DNA of 64,000 nt. Source: Brienomyrus brachyistius. Its lineage: Eukaryota > Chordata > Actinopteri > Osteoglossiformes > Mormyridae. The stretch is from the NCBI RefSeq assembly GCF_023856365.1, contig NC_064548.1, positions 22,182,461 to 22,246,460 of the forward strand, read 5' to 3'. Below are positions 50,563-61,190 of this stretch, one piece after another (positions within the stretch are counted from its first letter, which is position 1; the number at the start of each line of letters is the position of its first letter). Below the pieces are notes generated by a model. The model was given only the letters and a program-made list of their open reading frames with translations, searched no databases and was not told where the DNA came from. The translations under genes and the position numbers were made by a program.

Positions 50563-50942
50563 CTATAGAGTGTTGACGGTACCTTTCCACAGTGTTGGAT
50601 CGGCCAACGTGGCAGCATTGACTGACTACCTGACCTGACACCCATGGGCTTCATTTTTTGGGTGTAGTCAAGGAAAAGGTTTTTGAGAGGAAGCCCCACG
50701 CAGTGAATAAATTGAAGTAGTTCATCTCGCGAACATTTGTCGTCATTGATGCTAACTTTTGTGTGTCCAAGTGCCAAGGACAGGATGCAGGAATATATCC
50801 ACAGTGACGGAGGGCATTTCGAACACCTAAGACACTAAACGTGACCCGATCAGTACTGTAAGATAAAAACTGCATTTTACTTTGTAAAATACAACCTGTA
50901 CTTTGAATATAAACTATATACCTATGTTTGACTCACCCTGCA

Positions 50943-52889
50943 TATTAGAAGAATACTGAAATACATACAATGCACAGATACATCATCCCAAAATTTAAAA
51001 ATATTAAAAAATTTGGTTAGGAATGCAATTTTCTGTGATTAATTAGGTTCTGGCTACCACCTTAAACTCTGAAACATACTCCTAAAACAATGACCAAAAA
51101 AAATCAATTTTATTGCTACACTGTTGTTCCAAGTCTTTATTATAATGCTTATACGGGCGTGTACTGAAAATTGAACCATATTACAGTGCGTGACTCTGCT
51201 GTAATCATGCATTAATTATGTTTATTGTAATGTGGTTTTAAGGCTGAGCTCTTAATCTGAATTTTTCCATCTAGCCTTTTCTCCTGTGCGAGGACTTGAC
51301 AAGGCGGAGGGCAGGTCTGCTAAGATTCCTTCACCCACTGATTAAGCTGCTTGATGGACAATTTGCTCTTGCTTCGCAAAGATCAGTGGTAGCTGCTGCT
51401 TGCCTCCGCACAGACACTTCATCGTAGTAACTTTTCAGTATTGGCATTATAGAAATTATGGCTTAATACCGTTTAAGGTCTGAATGGATGGGATGGGCTG
51501 CTCCTACGTTGTTGTCCCCCTCCAGCATGTGGCAGTGCTTTTCAAATATGAAGAACATGTTTCTTAAAGTCTAAAAATAGGCCTAACTGACCTCGTTGGT
51601 GGTCCATAACCCCCCCCCCCCCTCCCACAGGACCTGAGCTTGCAGTTAATATCATTCACACATTTCCTGGTTATTCACAAGCAAGATGGGGTCTGTGAGC
51701 CGTTCTGGCCCCAGCCCGGCTTTGACAGGAAATTACTTGGGGATTCCAATTAGTATGCAAATGGAATAAATATTTAACAAGAAAGCAAACGGGTTGCATT
51801 GGATTAATGCTGGCCGGGAAAGTATTCCCAAAGGTTATAACTATTCCAGGAAGAGTAATGCTTCTGAGAGGTCAGTAGGGGCTGGGGCATTCGAGTATTC
51901 TGACAAAATAACAACTCATTGTAAAATAATTTACTCTGAGTGACTATGCATTACAACACAAATATGTTCTCAAGGTTTGTGTCTCTCCTTATCATGGTAT
52001 ATTAAAAAATGCTAATAGGTTGTATGTTAGTACAAAGATGCAATTTTACTGCCTGATCTTATGCTAAGCCAATATAAATAAAATATGTAAAATATTAATG
52101 TTATTAGACAAACTATTACCGGCTATAGTGGTAAAATAAAGCTCGCAATGGTCATTTGCATGAGAAATGGCCATTATCTACAGACATAATCTCATTATGT
52201 GTGTTTTTAGGAGTTAGTCTCATTTGGGACGGTCGAAAGAGGATCGCAGCGACTTCACCGGATCAGACAATATTCACAAGCAGAGGCTAAAGACCAGAAG
52301 AATCCCATAAAACCTGAGGAGGCAGATTGCAGATAAACCTTCGGACAGCCAGAGTAAATGAGGAAGTACTTTTCAAAAGGACCCACCGGGAAGCGCTTAA
52401 TGACTTTAAACCCCGCTTATATCCGTGGAGGAGATTATTGTCGGACAGCCGAAGAGTCATCGCGCCTCGACCGTAATCCTCTTGTGACCTTTTTTCCCTT
52501 TAACCGCGGTCACCTAAGGGGATGAAGCTGAAAGCACAAACAGGCCATTGTAATGGGATTAAGCACCTCACTGGGATGGAGAAGAAGAGGATGAACAACA
52601 GCCTGTCCTTTATCCCAAAGTCTTACTCGAATTAAGGAACAGCGTTATGTTGCAGGGCTAGAAGAATATCAGTACTTATGCGCTACCCAGCTTAACTCTC
52701 TATCCCTACTTTTCCACTACAAGTTGCCAGTTGACAAGTATAAATGCTTAAATTAATGTCAGACAGCTACTGTAGATATCACTACCCATGAATGTAGCTT
52801 GTATGTTATTGGACACAGTTTGAAGATACATTTGATACATTTATTTGCATGACGGTACAATAAACATAAAAAAAAAAACTTATTATTGC
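50943..52889. other. Unique stretch with possible conserved blocks
   Basis: The blocks 51640-51850 (CCAATTAGTATGCAAATGG, TTGGATTAATGCTGGCC) and 52140-52560 (GGTCATTTGCATGAG, GGCCATTATCTACAG, CTTTAACCGCGGTCACC) look like conserved non-coding DNA, including octamer-like ATGCAAAT. A poly(C) run lies at 51610-51621. No gene is supported. Confidence 0.35.
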
Positions 52890-53022
52890 TCCATCCATCC
52901 ATCCATCCATCCATCCATCCATTTTCTGCACCCACTTGTCCTATTCAGGGTGTCAGGGTGTCTGGAGCCTATCCTAGGAACCACGGACATAAAGCAGGAA
53001 ATAACCCAGTATGGGACGCCAA
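52890..53022 (-). repeat. SINE 3' fragment with (ATCC)n tail
   Basis: Eight CATC/ATCC units, then TTTTCTGCACCCACTTGTCC, GGTGTCTGGAGCCTATCC, AATAACCCAGTATGGGACGC. It covers the 3' third only, a more diverged subfamily than the 35150 copy. Confidence 0.8.
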
Positions 53023-53682
53023 TCATATTCTTATCATTCCTAATACTAAACTACACTTCACTGAAATTTGAAATGCTGGCACGTGATTCGCTGTTATGTT
53101 CTTCTTATTCTTCAAGTCTGTAGATGAGGTAATTAGTAATGATAGTAACAGTGAATTTGGCAGCAGTATCTATCATAGTTTTTCTTCTAAACTACATATA
53201 ATGCTTAGTGGATAACGTACAAACAAAAAGGGTGAGTAACATGGGAAGAACCACAGTTTTAGCTCTAGCCCTGGAAACGGTCTTGCAAACTTGGGCATTA
53301 TGAAACCTTCCTGGCAAATAGATGGTTGCTTTTATGGGGGAGAAACAAAAAACAAGGCAGGTCATCTTAATACCGAAAAAGGCCGTCAGAATCCCATAGT
53401 AAAAGGTCTTCAATGGACAGTATGCTGGTCTATTAATTTACACAATAACTGAAAGCTTTACAGGGGAAAACCTGGGTAGCTCCTATCGCCACTCGTCAGT
53501 CTCATTGTTGCTCATCTTTTGGAGAAACTGGAAAAAAAAAAGCTGTAGGAATGTAAAGCTACGTAATTTCCCAGGTTTGCTGAATAAACACAAATATTGT
53601 TTACTGACTTCTTGAAGTCGACTGCATTGGCAGACTGACTCATAATGCAGTTAAAGGAATTTATTTTGATTCCCCTGTTGCT

Positions 53683-53775
53683 TGTCCCCTGCCTAGTGCC
53701 CTATGCATCCTGGGACAGGTTCCAGGTCCCACTGCTCAGGATAAGAATTTGGAAGATGGACAAATGCATACATAA
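53683..53775 (+). repeat. Weak SINE 3' fragment
   Basis: CCCCTGCCTAGTGCCCTATG, CATCCTGGGACAGGTTCCAG and GGATAAGAATTTGGAAGATGG follow the family's 3' order but are strongly diverged. Confidence 0.4.
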
Positions 53776-54330
53776 AGGCCTCAGAGGAGAATTTCTGATT
53801 ACTTTTCATATTAAAATGGCACAGCGCCTTGCTTTCAGTTGAATTTTGTCAGGTTCGGATTTCTTTGCCTTACTGTTTCGGGAGCTGTGTTTATGATCAT
53901 CTTAAACAGATTCTTTAGCTAACAAAGTAACCACAAATCATTTAAGCCAGCCTGAATGTAAATCCTTTTTTTCCTGTTCTTTTACCATAAACACATTAAG
54001 ACGGTTATTTTACTGACAGCTAACTGCAGTAAATATAGATTTCACTTCTTGCTTTGAAACAGCAAAAATCCACAGATTTTAGTTTTAATTTAAGCCAATT
54101 ACAGACTTGATTACACTTTGCTATCGATCTGTGGTCTTTACCCATGATCCTTTGGGGCAGCGGCGTACCCTGGATTTCCAACATGCCTTAAAGCTGCTAA
54201 CAGCTTCACTGCAGATTTAATAGCCTAAATTATGTCAATTCAGTTAGCACAGTAATTAGCCCAGTGAAGTGTTTAAGGACTTGGGCAGCCTTAGAAGTGT
54301 CTCACAGTGCAGCCTACTGTAGCCAGGCAC

Positions 54331-54872
54331 ACACTACACAGAGAGTCTTGGGGCACTTACTGTATTTAATTCCATAAAAAATATTATAAATTAATTAGTT
54401 TCATAACAAAAGTCCATTGACAAGCACTGTTTAACATATCCGCACATATCTCCTGCACAGACATGTTCCTCTCTTTTAGTGTCACGTTTCTTTTGACTGG
54501 CTTATTCAGTTCTGTTCTTGCCATTTTCTTATTAACTGCAGCTGTAGTCACTGGCTCCCAAATGGATACTGAACAGAAATCTTTGGTGTTTTATGTTATT
54601 GCAAAGGTGTCGCTAATTAAAAAGCAGCCAACGAGACTATCAACGAACAGTGTTGTTTTAACTCAGAAGAGTACTTTTAGAACTATTGTTTTGATTTCAA
54701 TTTATTGCTAATTGAAATTAATGTTCTACTTAAAACTGTTGATTGTTCCTAATGTCATATATATATATTTTTTTGTAAATGAATGAATAAAGTAATGATT
54801 TTTATTATAAAACCAATATATGTGCAAAATTTTTACTGAATTAAGCAAGCATTCCAGTACTTTCCATGAGCA
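54331..54872. mobile_element. Inverted-repeat DNA element, copy 2
   Basis: Same family as 22567-22990: shared interior words GTCCATTGACAAGCA, TGTTTAACATAT, GGATACTGAACA, ATTGCAAAGGTG, AGTAATGATTTTTATTA. The terminal repeats are decayed (CAGAGAGTCTTGG; CCAGTACTTTCCATGAGCA). It is about 115 bp longer, mostly a segment at 54444-54540 missing from copy 1. Confidence 0.75.
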
Positions 54873-55063
54873 GCGTATCTAGCTACTAGCTACATTCACG
54901 CATACCAGGCACAAGCAGGAATTCACTCAAGTGAGATACTGGCATGACCTTTATCCTCTAAAATTCAGGAAAACATGCATTCCCACCATTAGTGAAATAA
55001 TGAGGAAATATAAACTGATCTGCTGTTTTGGTCTTGGTCCTGCATTCATTGGCAGAGTGGAGA

Positions 55064-55084
55064 GCCCCCCCCCCCCCCCCCCCC
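55064..55084 (+). repeat. Poly(C) run
   Basis: About 21 consecutive C residues, the longest homopolymer in the window. Confidence 0.97.
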
Positions 55085-55417
55085 ACACCCTCCCCATTAT
55101 TGTGACTGACAGCCGAGCCCACTGGGTAAACAGTCCTTTGGCAGGATCCCGTCATTCGACTGTCGGCACTGTTTCCATGAAGACCCAGAGATGAGAGCCC
55201 AGCGCTACTATTAAAACCTTCTGGCCGGCGTGTCTGATGGATCTGCTGACAGGTCATTAGGCGTCGCTGTTATAATCAAATAGGGGCTCACCCGCATTAT
55301 GCAAAGCTTTTAAAATTAGAGGAATCATGAACAGTTGCTAGCAGAAAAGACTTTTAAATATTATATAATTCTATTTAGAAACAAATTACTTATGCATGTA
55401 ACACTACTGCTTGAAGA

Positions 55418-55718
55418 TCATCCATCCATTTTCTGTAGCCGCTTGCCCTGTTCATGGTCCAGAGCCTACAGGTGGAAGGTAGGGAACAACCCAGAATAGA
55501 CCACCCCCCTCAGAGGGCGCACACACACACCTAATGTGTGGCCGATTTGGCAATGCCAATTAACCTCAGCGTGTTTTTTTGGATTATGGGGGAACGCAAA
55601 AGTACGCACTGGAAACCCCACAGTGACACGCAGAGAATATACAATGGAGCCAAGGCAGAGACTCAAACCCAGGCCGCAGAGACGTAAAACACCAGTGCTA
55701 AGCACTGCGCCACCCTTC
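55418..55718 (-). repeat. SINE-like copy, diverged
   Basis: CATCCATCCATTTTCTGTAG tail, GAGCCTACAGG, GTAGGGAACAACCCAGAATAG, TGCCAATTAACCTCAGCGTG, GACTCAAACCCAGGCCGCAG (B-box region), GTGCTAAGCACTGCGCCACC (A-box region). Full length but older than the 16426 copy. Confidence 0.8.
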
Positions 55719-56079
55719 TGGGCTTCTATACAGTACAGGCTCCAGTAGATTTTTAAGACCAATGTATTCAACCACGTAAGGTTATAAGATAATGATCTGA
55801 TCACTGTCCTCTGCCCCCTGGTGTGTGATTACTGATGAATTAACTGAGATTGAGATAAGGTGATATAAGAAAGTAATTATGCCAGTGGTGAAGGTCACTG
55901 TGAGGCCTGCAGATGTAACATGAAATGTCCATTTTTGGTTTGGGGTTGATGTTTGATGGTAATAGAAACAACTGTATCGATGAGAGTAAGAGTAGCGGTA
56001 ATGCTGCAAAAAGCTGTAATATTTAATGCCTGTTGGGACACAAGCCAGTTAATATCCCTGGGAGACTCCATTTTATCAA

Positions 56080-56408
56080 GGTATTCGGCCATTTTCTGTA
56101 TCCCCTTGTCCCATTCAGGGTCACAGGGGGTCTGAAGCCTGTCCTGGAAGCTACAGGAACAGGGCAGGAAAAAACCCAGGATGGGGTGTCAACCCATCGC
56201 AGGGCACCATTCAGACCTATGGGCAATCGGGTAACTCCGATTAACCTCAGTGTATTTTAGGACTGTGGGGAGGACCAGCATACCCCAAGGAAACCCCATG
56301 ACAACCCAGGAAGAAGATACAAACACCACATACCTGCAGCTATAGTGGAAGCTCAAACCCTGGTTCAAAAGGTATAAGACAACAGCACTAAGCACTGGTC
56401 CACCCTTT
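56080..56408 (-). repeat. SINE-like copy, diverged
   Basis: GGCCATTTTCTGTATCCCCT, GGGTCACAGGGGGTCTGAAG, GGATGGGGTGTCAACCCATC, CCGATTAACCTCAGTGTATT, CTCAAACCCTGGTTCAAAAGG, ACTAAGCACTGGTCCACCC. It has the same orientation as the copy 650 bp to its left but different mutations, so it is a separate insertion rather than a local duplication. Confidence 0.8.
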
Positions 56409-56675
56409 CATACGATGTTAGGTTTAAATTATACCAATTAAAAGCCACTGTTACTAAAGCATGATCTGTGAGAATAAATGTAAAATATTTGCTTGAAAGA
56501 ATTTTTCATTCAAGAAACATTTTTCATTCAGGAAGCATTTTTTTCATTCAAGAAACATTACTAATTTCATTCAAGAAACAGTATTCCTTACAGTTTCTAA
56601 AGTAATTGTCAGTCATTGAAAGTCCTGAAAATCTGCCTTTATAAATTATTTGTTTGGTAAAAACTCCTATTCTGG

Positions 56676-56884
56676 CTACCACTGGCTATTTCCCTTCAGC
56701 TCTGCAAATGCCGAATCTGGTAGCAGCTGAATGACAGGTTCAGTGGAAGCCTGGTATATTGCATTCACAGCATGTGGTCTTCCCTCAAAACAAAGAGCAT
56801 CACCTGCCTTTACGCACACTGGGATTTCTCCACTAGGGGATGTTACCATGGCACCACCTCCTCTCAGAATTACACATTCCTCAG
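56676..56884 (-). CDS. Candidate terminal coding exon, cyclic-nucleotide-binding/cupin-like
   Basis: Read on the minus strand, an acceptor GGCTTCCTTGTGCAG is followed by an open stretch of about 69 codons ending in TAG. The protein starts EECVILRGGGAMV, continues TSPSGEIPVCVKAGDALCFE, then RPHAVNAI and EPVIQLLPDSAFAEL. The hairpin-Gly-Asp pattern (KAGDALCFE), the following AVNAI strand and the C-terminal LPDSAFAEL helix start resemble the beta-roll of cyclic-nucleotide-binding or cupin domains. I cannot name the gene. A second minus-strand frame at 56870-57205 (MQWEVLPVCFKGLPLLKQP onward) has protein-like composition and leads into it in another frame, which may mean an upstream exon or a frameshifted pseudogene. 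No AATAAA signal is seen just after the stop. Confidence 0.25.
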
Positions 56885-58620
56885 CTGCACAAGGAAGCCT
56901 GCTGAAGTTTTTTTTTTTCTGATCGTACAACTTGCTTGCTCCTTGTACTTATTTTCTTTCGTTCTAGTGTTTTTTTTTAGCTCATTTCTATTAAGTTTAT
57001 AAAGTATTGCGTCATGCTTCCTCCACACCAAAGTCAATTTCCTCTTCCCAAAAGACAATAAACTAAAATTTTTATCACAGATATTTACAGTCTGCCATAA
57101 GATCCGCAGCAGCGATGGCGCACTCAGCTGCTCAGTATACTGAAAGCAGGGTTGCTTAAGCAATGGCAGCCCTTTGAAACACACAGGCAGCACCTCCCAC
57201 TGCATGTGGATTTATGGGATAGAGGCAGAAAGCGGTATTTGATGTTTTTGATGCCCTTAAAAAAATGAAAACAAGACGTGCTTACCACTCCAGCAACAAT
57301 AATATCAAACTATTTATTAAAAAGCGAAAAATTCTGATTGATGTTGAGTTTGATTTCTATGAGGTCTATTTTTAGGTTTTTCAGCTGGGAAATGCATGCT
57401 TTTCTTGGCATGGCTCCATAGCGCCCCCTCTGGCCGCTATCTCTTCTGTCCCAAGATGGGCTGTGGCTCAGAAGGCGCATTACGCCCATCTTCTCCCTCG
57501 CAGTGTGACAGCTGTTTAGAGCCTCCGTGTCATCGTGCCGGCACCCCCGCCATCACCTGCATCCCTGACATCTGCCGGGCGCCTTCCAGTGGGGAATTTG
57601 GGGATCCTGACGCCTCCTGCGATGCCCCTCGCCCCCCTCACACCGTGACGGCTGTCGGCCGACGGCTGTTCGCTACCTGCTGGGGGATTTCATTGTCTAC
57701 CCCCCCCCCCCCTTTAGAAAACTCAGCCGCTCTTCTGATGTGTGACATTTCAAGTCTCACTGTCAAGCATTTTTTGCAGTGATTTATCTTTCCTGATTTC
57801 AGGTGATGCATTTCTCACAAATCATAACAGGTACTGATACTTCTACTCTTACCAAAACTTTAATTGCAGTAAGCTCTAGTAACTACTATTGTTATTTTTT
57901 TAAAGTTTCGTTTATATGAAGTCTGTTTTTGTGAAGCATATAACCAGAATAAACCCAGTGAATCAGTGGCTATTTTTACTGTAGTCATTTATATAAACAG
58001 TTCAATGGAGCAAAACCAATGCCTTCTGGAACGTAAACGTGTGATCTTTACGTCACATGGTCAAGAAGCTTAGAGGCAGCAGATAAAGGACTGTTCATAT
58101 TCAGCTTGATGTGTCTCATTTATGACTCTTTCAGCTTCGGCAGCCGGAAAGGTTGTGCTCCCAAACGGACTGTCAAATGTCACGTATTGTGCGAACCGTC
58201 TGCTGTATTCAGAACCGGCGTTCATTATGCTGTAAGGCAGTGCACGTCCATGACAGGGCGTCCGTTTCTAAGGCTGACTGATACGACGGGTCTTGGGGTG
58301 GAAAAGACAAGTATTTTCATTCATTCAGATAAAAAGAACATACAAGACATAGAATATTTAAGATATTTCATTTAAGATTTTCCATATAGAAGTTTACGAA
58401 AAAAAAACTGCAATGCCATTTTGAATTCTGAGGTGAACTTTCCTATACTTTTTTAAAAGTATATAAAATGAAATACTAACCAAAATAGTGTTTGAGGTTT
58501 AGCGCCTATATATGTGCGGACTGCTGGTGAATATTCACTAAGTAAGAGCAGAGTATGAAGGTTGATTTAGCAGAGAAATAGCACAGGTGTACATCAAATG
58601 TTGCAATTGACACAATATAA
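56885..58620. other. Mostly unique stretch with a CpG-rich patch
   Basis: 57415-57670 is GC- and CpG-rich (CATTACGCCCATC, CGTGCCGGCACCCC, GGCTGTCGGCCGACGG) and open for 128 codons on the plus strand, but the composition looks like a CpG patch rather than a protein. A poly(C) run lies at about 57700-57712. The rest is AT-rich. Confidence 0.35.
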
Positions 58621-59345
58621 TTGGCGATGTGTCAGAGTTTAAAAGAAGACAAATTGTTGATGTGTCTGGCTGGTGCATCTGCGACCAGGACAAGTCTCTG
58701 TGGTGTTTCGAGAGCCACAGCATCCAGGGTAATGTCGATATACCACCACGGAGGACAGACCACATCCAAAAAGGGTGACTGTGGATGTAAGAGGAAATCA
58801 TCTGAAAGAGATGTCTGGGTACATACCCAGGCTGCATCCAAAAAACTGCCCAATTCACTACGGAATTAAATGTGCACCTCAACTCTTCTATTTCCACCAA
58901 AACTATTTGTTGAGAGCTCCATAGAGTCAATATTCGTGGTCGGCCTTCTATTGCCAAACCTCTGGTCCCTCGTGCCAACCCTAACATCGGTGCTAGCAAT
59001 GCATATCTTGAGCTGTAGACAATGTGAAACATGTGTTGCTCACTGATGAGTTCATCTTCACTCCGCAAAGTTGGAATAACTTGGTTACGCAACCTCCTGC
59101 ACTATTACATTCCCAGAGTATAGCACGGGGTGGATTGATGATGGTTTGGCCTGCAATACCGTGACATTCCCTAGGCCCGCTACCTGTTCTAGATGGGCAT
59201 CTCACTGCCAAGGACTACCGAACCATTCTGGAGGACCATGTTCACCCAGCTCTTCACCCTGAAGGTGGTGCCGTGTGTCATGATGATGATTCGCCAGTTC
59301 ACACAGCACGACCGGTGATCCAATGAACATGAAAGTGGAGTTGAA
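58621..59345 (+). pseudogene. Decayed Tc1-like transposase
   Basis: Plus-strand relic of a DDE transposase, different from the 4054 element. Order of recognisable blocks: N-terminal EFKRRQIVDV, then after a frame change LAGASATRT and VSRATASRVMSIY (helix-turn-helix); LNVHLNSSISTKT near 58870; IRGRPSIAKPLVPRANPN; TDEFIFTP at 59042 (first catalytic Asp); GGLMMVWPAIP followed by a stop where Trp is usual; HSLGPLPVLDGHLTAKDY; DHVHPALHPEGG; and DDDSPVHTARPV (second Asp). Several frameshifts and stops exclude function. The gene then breaks into a SINE copy near 59350, so the third catalytic residue is not present. Terminal repeats were not identified. Confidence 0.85.
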
Positions 59346-59376
59346 CATCTCCCATGGCCAGCACAGTCACATGGAA

Positions 59377-59748
59377 TAAGTTGGGAATAACACAGGATGG
59401 GACACCAACACATTGCAGGGCACACGCCTGTGGGGAATTTGGCAACTCAAGCATGTTTTTGGACTGTGAGGGGAAGCCCTGCAACAACACAAGAAGAACA
59501 TGCAGACACACACATAGACTAGACACACACACATAGACTAGACACACACACATAGACTAGACACACACATAGACTAGACACACACACATAGACTAGATAT
59601 ACACATACACTAGACACACACACATAGACTAGATATACACATACACTAGACACACACACATAGACTAGACACACACATATAGACTAGACACACACATAGA
59701 CTTGAATCCTTGTCCCAGAGGTGTCCCGGTCCTAACCACTGCGCCGAG
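59377..59748 (-). repeat. SINE-like copy with internal minisatellite
   Basis: GGAATAACACAGGATGGGAC, ACACATTGCAGGGCAC, GGGGAATTTGGCAACTC, GCATGTTTTTGGACTGTGAG, AACATGCAGACACACAC, then a tandem array, then CTTGAATCCTTGTCCCAG and CCTAACCACTGCGCC (head). The array lies exactly where intact copies have ACACATGTGACCCAGGCGG. The tail is missing. Confidence 0.85.
59501..59702 (+). repeat. 17-19 bp minisatellite inside the SINE
   Basis: About 11 units of (AC)4-5ATAGACTAG, with a variant ATATACACATACACTAG occurring twice in alternation, giving a short 36-bp higher-order unit. It derives from the SINE words ACACACA and GACTCGAACC. Confidence 0.92.
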
Positions 59749-60545
59749 TATAAAGTCTATACCCACATACATTATTAACCTGACTTCCAGTGCTCCTTTC
59801 TGCAGCTGACAAAGCGTGGCTGAAACAACAGTTTCCTGACGATTTCTACGGCGTCTCTGGTCTGTAAAGCTACCCTGCTAATGAAGATTTCATAGAATAA
59901 TTTGATAAGTGCAAGTTTGTTTCCTATATTCTCACTGAAACAGAACACAGTTCAGACACTGCTGGGTAACTTTGTTAAAGGTGGCAGGCATCCAGAAACT
60001 AAACTTCTCATTTTTCATTAGAAGTTGACTGCAAACAGAAAGCTTTGATCAAATGCCAGATATTACTCAACCAATACAAGTCTGAGCCCCATTCAAAAGC
60101 TTCTCTTTTTTTTTAAAGCACTTTGTATCTTTTTAATATTTAAAGCGGTTTACAAAGCAGCATGCTTTCAGTCATTCAGGTTATTCGGCTCTCAGATTAC
60201 TACTAAACTTCTACAGATGTAGTGGCCATAATCACTAAAATAGCCATGCTGTCTTCTCAAATGCAGTTACTGTTTGTTAAAGGGGGATTTTAATTTAAAC
60301 TAATGATCGACCAAACGAAAATGTATCCTTACTTACTGGGACCTAAAACTGGTGCAATGGGTAGCTTATCAAGCCAACTGCACTATTGTACATTCTGAGT
60401 GTGGTGCTCAACTTGAAATTTCTCAATAAATACTCAGGTATTAAGGATATCTTGTTTTCTTCTCAGTTGTGGGTCCAGTCGCATATTTCATAGTTTTATA
60501 TATTTGAAATTATGTTTTAGTTATTGAATCATCTGTGTCTGCAGT

Positions 60546-61110
60546 GCCCTGCCATGTTTTGGTGCCCCATCCTGGGTTGTTCCCTGTTTTGTGCCCTGCG
60601 ATGGGTTGGCGCCCCATCCTGGGCTGTTCCCTGCCTTGTGCCCTGCGATGGGTTGGTGCCCAATCCTGGGTTGTTCCCTGCCTTGTGCCCTGCGATGGGT
60701 TGGCGCCCCATCCTGGGTTGTTCCCTGCCTTGTGCCCTGCGATGGGTTGGCGCCCCATCCTGGGTTGTTCCCTGCCTTGTGCCCTGCGATGGGTTGGCGC
60801 CCCATCCTGGGTTGTTCCCTGCCTTGTGCCCTGCGATGGGTTGGCGCCCCATCCTGGGTTGTTCCCTGCCTTGTGCCCTGTGATGGGTTGGCGCCCCATC
60901 CTGGGTTGTTCCCTGCCTTGTGCCCTGCGATGGGTTGGCGCCCCATCCTGGGTTGTTCCCTGCCTTGTGCCCTGCGATGGGTTGGCGCCCCATCCTGGGT
61001 TGTTCCCTGCCTTGTGCCCTGTGATGGGTTGGCGCCCCATCCTGGGTTGTTCCCTGCCTTGTGCCCTGCGATGGGTTGGCGCCCCATCCTGGGTTGTTCC
61101 CTGCCTTGCT
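60546..61110 (+). repeat. 47-bp minisatellite, 12 units
   Basis: GCCCTG starts at 60546, 60593, 60640, 60687 and onward to 61063, a constant 47 bp. Each unit reads GCCCTGCGATGGGTTGGCGC, CCCATCCTGGGTTGTTCC, CTGCCTTGT. Units are nearly identical; a GTGATGG variant marks units 8 and 11. Because 47 is not a multiple of 3, every frame is sampled. The unit has no stop codon in any plus frame or most minus frames, which yields long overlapping open frames on both strands. Confidence 0.97.
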
Positions 61111-61190
61111 CCCATAGTTTCCAGAACAGGCTCTGGACCTCCTGCAACCCTGAATACAACAATCAGGTATAGAAAATGAATGGATGGATG
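60546..61190 (+). repeat. SINE 3' region containing a 47-bp x 12 array
   Basis: The outer parts are ordinary SINE 3' sequence; the last unit runs into CTTGCTCCCATAGTTTCCAG, GGCTCTGGACCTCCTGC, ACCCTGAATACAAC and a TGAATGGATGGATGG tail. No SINE head is present to the left, so the array itself forms the 5' boundary. Confidence 0.9.

Larger units (their letters stand above)
49937..50942 (+). mobile_element. Mariner-like transposon relic carrying a nested hAT element
   Basis: The left end TACAGGGTGAGCCAAAAGTA and the inverse of the right end TGCAGGGTGAGTCAAACATA pair, each bordered by TA. On the plus strand at 50629-50664 the frame PDLTPMGFIFWV matches the block around the third catalytic Asp of mariner-type transposases, with Gly where the Asp is expected; after a stop and frame change it continues VVKEKVFERKPHAVNKLK. 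Without the nested element only about 480 bp remain, so most of the transposase is deleted. Not functional. Confidence 0.82.

Noticed and set aside
57413..57434. CTCF-like word (GCGCCCCCTCTGGCC)
   Set aside because: The spacing of the G run does not fit the core motif well; a single weak match cannot be supported.
57396..57782. 128-codon plus-strand frame in GC-rich sequence
   Set aside because: High GC with few stop codons explains the openness; no domain, and the Cys/Pro-rich composition follows the base composition.
58538..59092. 184-codon minus-strand open frame
   Set aside because: It is antisense to the Tc1-like transposase relic on the plus strand, whose motifs are recognisable.
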